Assembly: GCA_001970955.1 (NCBI GenBank)
Contig: MPUH01000591.1
Span: forward strand, 1-44,153
DNA from: Stentor coeruleus
Lineage: Eukaryota; Ciliophora; Heterotrichea; Heterotrichida; Stentoridae
Length of the DNA stretch: 44,153 nt
Reading direction: 5' to 3'
Shown here: piece after piece, positions 40,677 through 44,153 of the stretch
Layout of the letters: every line of letters begins with the position of its first letter
How positions within the stretch are numbered: the first letter of the stretch is position 1
Notes under the pieces: model-generated
The model's database searches: none
The model's input: the letters and a program-made list of their open reading frames with translations, nothing else
Told to the model about the DNA's origin: nothing
Made by a program: the position numbers and the translations under genes

Positions 40677-41672
40677 CTAATTATCTTGAGGGTTTGATGG
40701 TGGTGGAGCTTTGAAGCTTGAAGCAAGATCTTTTAGCAAATTCATTGTGTCAACTTTTAGCTTCTGAACTGAAGGGCTAGAGTTGATTTTTGTATATGTA
40801 AACTTGACTTCTTTACTAAAAGAATCCGCAGCATGACTAAACTGCTCAACAGTATCTTTTACTGCAGGTTTGTTTTTAACTTTTTCAATAAGCGTATTTA
40901 TTCCAGATTCAAGTTTCCCAGCATATTCAATTGTCTTATCTTCAACTTTCTTTATAGCAGGTTTTTCAGCAAATTTATTAATCTTTTCACTAATCTTATC
41001 TGCTGTTTTATTCCCAGCATCCACAGCTTTATTATAAGCTCCTTTCGCCCATTTCCAAGCTGCTTTTAAATCAGATCTTGAATCTTCTTCTTTCATTTTA
41101 GCTTCTTCTCCCAAATTGTTTTCAATACCAGTTCCTTCAAAGGCTTGATTTTTTCCTTCAAACTCATCAACTCTTTCTAATACAACGTTTTTGTTTTCTT
41201 CAATTGGCATCTCGACCATATGATTTTCTTCTAAGTTTTTATTCAATTCTGGATATACAGACCCAGCTAATTGTACTCCTTCTTCAATCCCAGGACAGTT
41301 TTGTTCATATTCTTTATCTTGAGCAACCACACTCAGCATTTCCCTATAAAAAAATCCAGCTTTAGTCATATACTTAAAACTCGCCGGGGAATTTTGAATC
41401 TTATAATGAGTAAAAAACTCTATAATCGAGCTATTCCCTCCTGCAATAACAAGCTTAAGATCCTCTTCAGTCCACACATCATCTAAAGATTTAACCCTAG
41501 AAACCTGAGGTCCAAGTATTAAATGCCCTTGTAAACAGTTTTGGCATATAAAGCATCCATTGTTAATCGAAACAAAAGTAGGGTTTTGGGCAAAGCAATC
41601 AGCACATGTGTTATTATCAGGATCGCTTTTAAGATTTTTGAAGATTTGTTCTGAGTTTTCTGATGACACCAT
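40677..41672 (-). CDS. ArfGAP-domain protein lacking the arginine finger
   Basis: The 331-residue protein opens with an ArfGAP-type zinc finger, C23-x2-C26-x16-C43-x2-C46, in the context CADCFAQNPTFVSINNG ... CQNCLQGHLILG, then VSRVKSLDDVW as in the family's SxVxSLxLDxW. Active ArfGAPs have CSGIHRxLG; here the arginine-finger position is Leu51 (QGHL), and the preceding conserved Trp is Phe33. GTPase activation is therefore unlikely, though Arf or membrane binding could persist. Residues 130-195 are acidic. The C-terminal third (about 200-320) contains repeated amphipathic helices with Lys/Ala periodicity (WKWAKGAYNKAVDAGNKTAD, KISEKINKFAEKPAIKK), suited to membrane association. The stop is TAG and the NEK-like gene upstream ends 73 bases away. 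Confidence 0.85.
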   Translation of the reverse strand: MVSSENSEQIFKNLKSDPDNNTCADCFAQNPTFVSINNGCFICQNCLQGHLILGPQVSRVKSLDDVWTEEDLKLVIAGGNSSIIEFFTHYKIQNSPASFKYMTKAGFFYREMLSVVAQDKEYEQNCPGIEEGVQLAGSVYPELNKNLEENHMVEMPIEENKNVVLERVDEFEGKNQAFEGTGIENNLGEEAKMKEEDSRSDLKAAWKWAKGAYNKAVDAGNKTADKISEKINKFAEKPAIKKVEDKTIEYAGKLESGINTLIEKVKNKPAVKDTVEQFSHAADSFSKEVKFTYTKINSSPSVQKLKVDTMNLLKDLASSFKAPPPSNPQDN

Positions 41673-41745
41673 TTTTTTATAGACCCAATCAGAAGCTTAG
41701 GATTAATCTTTTTATAAAAATTTAAAGAAAACTATAATACCGGAC

Positions 41746-43038
41746 TTAACCCCACCATTGAGGAGTTGGGGAATAAGGTTTCTCTAAAACCCCCAAACTG
41801 ACAATACGATCTAGATTCTGAGGACTAATATGCCTTTTAGATTCCATTATGACTGAACCTATTCTTTTAATACTTGTATTTTCTCTTGGGCTATATGTGA
41901 TGATAGTAGGTGGTCTGACAATTTTTGTATGAATTTGTGGGCTTTTAAACACAGGTTTTGGGATGTTTGGTGAACCTCCTTGGGCAAGTCCTTTAGGTCC
42001 TTTAGGTGGTAGAGCTTTAGGTATATGTATTTTAGGTAATAACATCGGCTTTTCTATAACAGCTGAACTATTAGCTGGTTTTTCATCATTTTCTTCAATA
42101 ATCGGGAGGTTTTCTTTAAACAAATCCGCTGAAAGTTTTCTTTTGTATTGAGAATTAGGAAGTCTGCTACGTAAAGTCGAAACTTTTTCATTAAAATTTA
42201 TGGTCTTAAGCAGTTGATAGCTTTCTAAAGGTTTATCCAATGCTTTAGTCGGTGACACAGCCGGTAAATCAAGTATTTCTTTAGCAGAAGGTCTTATCGA
42301 AGGGGTAACATTAAGCATAAGCTTAATAATCCTCATTAAATCCTTAGAAATTCCTGGAATATCAGTAAAAACCCCTCTTATTACATTTCTACATAAAGCA
42401 TTCATATCACGACCCATAAAAGGTGGATTTAAAGAACATAATTCATATATAACACAACCTAAAGACCATATATCTGAAGCTGAATTATAAGGCTGGTCTT
42501 TCCAAACTTCAGGACTTGCATAATAAGGTGTACCTGTTTGAGTATAAGCCATACCACCTTTAACAACTTTTGATACATTTAAATCCCCTAATTTTACGAT
42601 TTTGTTTGCTGTTAAGAAAATATTTGCACTTTTTAAATCCCTATGAAGGATTTTATTACTGTGTAAACTTTGTAATGCTTGAGCACATTGGTTAAGGATT
42701 TCCCAAATTTCATATTCTGGGATACGGGTTTTGGATTTTTTATGTGAGTTGATAAGATTTAATAAGTCACCACCTTCAGCTAATTCCATGACTATACAAA
42801 TTAAAGATAGAGAATCATCTAAGAATGCTTCTTTAAAACCGATTATATGAGGATGATCGAAAGATGCTAGGATTCTTATTTCGTTTAATGCATTTTCTTT
42901 TTCTTTTAGGCTTAGGCCTGTAAGCTTGACTTGCTTTAGGGCATAGATTTGATTATCGGCTTTACGTACAACTTTGTATACGCTGGAAAATGCACCTTCG
43001 CCGAGCTTATTTTGAATTTCAAAATCTTTTAGAGACAT
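41746..43038 (-). CDS. NEK (NIMA-related) Ser/Thr kinase with DLN activation motif
   Basis: The 430-residue protein has its kinase domain at 4-262 and a Pro/Lys/Ser-rich basic tail. Motifs are GEGAFSSV, the beta-3 lysine in YALKQV (Lys35), the alpha-C Glu in NEIRIL (Glu53), HRDLKSAN (132-139), the magnesium loop GDLNVSKV (DLN at 152-154 in place of DFG) and TGTPYYASPE. NEK features are the N-terminal position of the domain, ELAEGGDL, the KILHRDLKSANIFL catalytic loop and YNSASDIWSLGCVIYEL. The Asp that binds magnesium is kept, so activity is plausible despite the missing Phe-Gly. NEK kinases act at basal bodies, cilia and in cell division. The tail carries several SPR/PKP segments but no coiled coil. 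No intron is needed. Confidence 0.92.
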   Translation of the reverse strand: MSLKDFEIQNKLGEGAFSSVYKVVRKADNQIYALKQVKLTGLSLKEKENALNEIRILASFDHPHIIGFKEAFLDDSLSLICIVMELAEGGDLLNLINSHKKSKTRIPEYEIWEILNQCAQALQSLHSNKILHRDLKSANIFLTANKIVKLGDLNVSKVVKGGMAYTQTGTPYYASPEVWKDQPYNSASDIWSLGCVIYELCSLNPPFMGRDMNALCRNVIRGVFTDIPGISKDLMRIIKLMLNVTPSIRPSAKEILDLPAVSPTKALDKPLESYQLLKTINFNEKVSTLRSRLPNSQYKRKLSADLFKENLPIIEENDEKPANSSAVIEKPMLLPKIHIPKALPPKGPKGLAQGGSPNIPKPVFKSPQIHTKIVRPPTIITYSPRENTSIKRIGSVIMESKRHISPQNLDRIVSLGVLEKPYSPTPQWWG

Positions 43039-43546
43039 TTTTAATAATAAAGAAAATTTAAAAATGATTATCGATTTAGAGGGAATGTGTATTTATAAAG
43101 TGAATTAGCAATGATTTAGAAATTGATTATGGAATTTAAAAGATTGATAAAATATATTTTAGGGATTAAGATGTGTGGATATGAAAGATAATAGTTTTTT
43201 GTTTGTTTGAGAATATGAGATTATAAAAGAAAATTGCCGCTTTTTGTACAATCGTTATTTATTATGATATGAACTTTATAAGTGAGTAATTAACAAGGGC
43301 TGGACAATAGTCAAGCGATAATTCCAACTAATACTAATAAGTGAGTAATTAAAGCTAATAAATATAATCATATAATAAACCATTACTATAAATTTATTAT
43401 TTTCTAACATTTACTGTCTACCTTATTCCTAACATTTAATTCCAAAGAACGTAAAAATAAATAATGAGATATTCTTAATAAAAGCTAAAATCTAATAAGC
43501 ATATCGAATCTTCAAATATTAATAACCTTAAACTAATAACTAACTC
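43039..43546. other. Intergenic between minus-strand genes
   Basis: No gene is seen. The plus strand is G-rich to about 43240 (5' flank of the NEK-like gene) and C-rich afterward (3' flank of the ABC gene). The string ATAAGTGAGTAATTAA occurs twice, near 43280 and 43339, with no known meaning. Confidence 0.5.
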
Positions 43547-44153
43547 TTAATCTTCAGTTTGTTCTAAAATCTCTTTATAATATTGACTATTCACTNTGTT
43601 CCAAATTCTGAGCACATTCCATCTTTGACTATAACAATTTTATCATAATCTCTAATAGTCGTAATTCTATGAGCAATAATAATAACTGTCCTTCCCAAAG
43701 TCTTATATTTAATCGAACACTGAATTACTCTTTCTGTTTCACGATCTACATTTGCTGTTGCTTCATCTATAACTAAAATTTTAGTATCTTTAATCAAAGC
43801 CCTTGCCAAACACAACAACTGTTTTTCACCTGCAGAAAAAAACGCCTCATCTCCATAAATGCTCTCAAGCCCTTTTGAAAACCTAAAAACTATATTTTCT
43901 AAGCCTATAATCGAAAGAATTTCATTTATTTCCCAATCAGAATATTCAGAAAATGGATCAATATTTTTTCTTATTGTAGTATAAAATAAAATAGGTTGTT
44001 GTGGTATTATAGATATCTGAGATCTTAAATCATTTAGTCCAAGATCCATATAATCTTTTCCATCAATATAAATTTTTCCACTTTCAGGGACAACAGTTCT
44101 AAGTAAAGATGCTAGTATTGAAGATTTCCCAGCTCCTGTTCTACCCATTATAC
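43547..44153 (-). CDS. ABCC/MRP-type ABC transporter, C-terminal nucleotide-binding domain (partial)
   Basis: The N-terminal part lies beyond the right edge; the readable part starts at the Walker A motif MGRTGAGKSS. It then shows the ABCC-type IDGKDYMDLGLNDLRSQ, the Q-loop IIPQQPILF, TIRKNIDPF typical of MRP nucleotide-binding domain 2, a signature FSAGEKQLLCLARAL (SAGE in place of LSGGQ), Walker B ILVIDEATANVD and the switch histidine in IIIAHR. An N at 43596 follows EFGT. After it, a shifted frame reads VNSQYYKEILEQTED and stops at TAA (43547), a credible transporter C-terminus, so a few bases are missing or wrong at the N. Unlike the other five Ns there is no duplicated flank here. ABCC full transporters export conjugates and drugs; the substrate cannot be inferred. 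Confidence 0.88.

Noticed and set aside
43280..43356. Two copies of ATAAGTGAGTAATTAA as a regulatory repeat
   Set aside because: Two short copies in AT-rich spacer are weak evidence and no third copy was noticed.
1..44153. UGA read as Trp, as in Blepharisma
   Set aside because: Trp is encoded by TGG throughout, and every recognised protein reads to a natural end with no internal TGA, so reassignment is not needed; only the lack of TGA stops is kept as a finding.

Overview
The window looks like a piece of the macronuclear genome of a heterotrich ciliate, most like Stentor. The DNA is very AT-rich and the genes are compact. Six spliceosomal introns of only 15 or 16 nt can be found by eye; each starts GTA, ends AG and has an A at position 10. 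Removing them joins open frames into recognisable proteins (NPRL2, a calcium-dependent protein kinase, a pepsin-like protein, a polytopic membrane protein and a small CaaX protein). The code behaves as the standard one. I count 21 protein genes I would defend, two decayed gene relics and one doubtful small ORF. I recognise no tRNA, rRNA, CRISPR array, mobile element or telomere.

Layout. Positions 1-2045 show no gene. A small coiled-coil CaaX protein lies on the minus strand (2046-2621). Three plus-strand genes follow: a giant four-unit cysteine-rich zinc protein (3657-6716), a minimal tesmin/LIN54-type CXC DNA-binding protein (8224-8748) and a PGPGxY-repeat (SHIPPO/STPGR) protein (10039-11877). 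A decayed EF-hand gene (about 7200-8132) lies between the first two. A minus-strand gene (17888 to 12168) encodes one large signal-peptide, furin-like Cys-rich, multi-pass membrane protein; two assembly junctions break it into three apparent ORFs.

From 18401 to 35300 nine genes run on the plus strand: a beta-rich unknown, a short unknown, NPRL2 (GATOR1), an OSCA/CSC1/TMEM63-type channel, a cysteine-less rhodanese-like CaaX protein, a catalytically dead pepsin-like protein with a GPI-type tail, an unknown basic protein, a small CaaX protein, a 1284-residue TPR protein ending in a divergent kinase domain, and BUB3 (the tenth if the TPR-kinase and BUB3 are both counted with the two unknowns). 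A decayed partial copy of the TPR-kinase 3' end sits just upstream of the intact gene. From 35954 to the right edge everything is on the minus strand: the 25-codon ribosomal protein eL41, a polytopic membrane protein, a CDPK ending 14 nt upstream of it, an ArfGAP-like protein without its arginine finger, a NEK-like kinase with DLN in place of DFG, and the C-terminal nucleotide-binding domain of an ABCC-type transporter cut by the window edge.

The genes do not form one pathway. They are a mixed set of signalling (CDPK, NEK, TPR-kinase, NPRL2, ArfGAP-like), membrane (OSCA, ABCC, furin-like receptor), cytoskeletal (SHIPPO) and housekeeping (eL41, BUB3) genes. The most notable window-wide signals are: no TGA terminator among 21 stops; a strand asymmetry in which sense-strand 5' flanks are C-rich and 3' flanks G-rich, flipping with gene orientation; an unusual number of catalytically dead enzyme folds; and five single-N junctions flanked by duplicated sequence, best explained as overlapping contig ends that were not merged.
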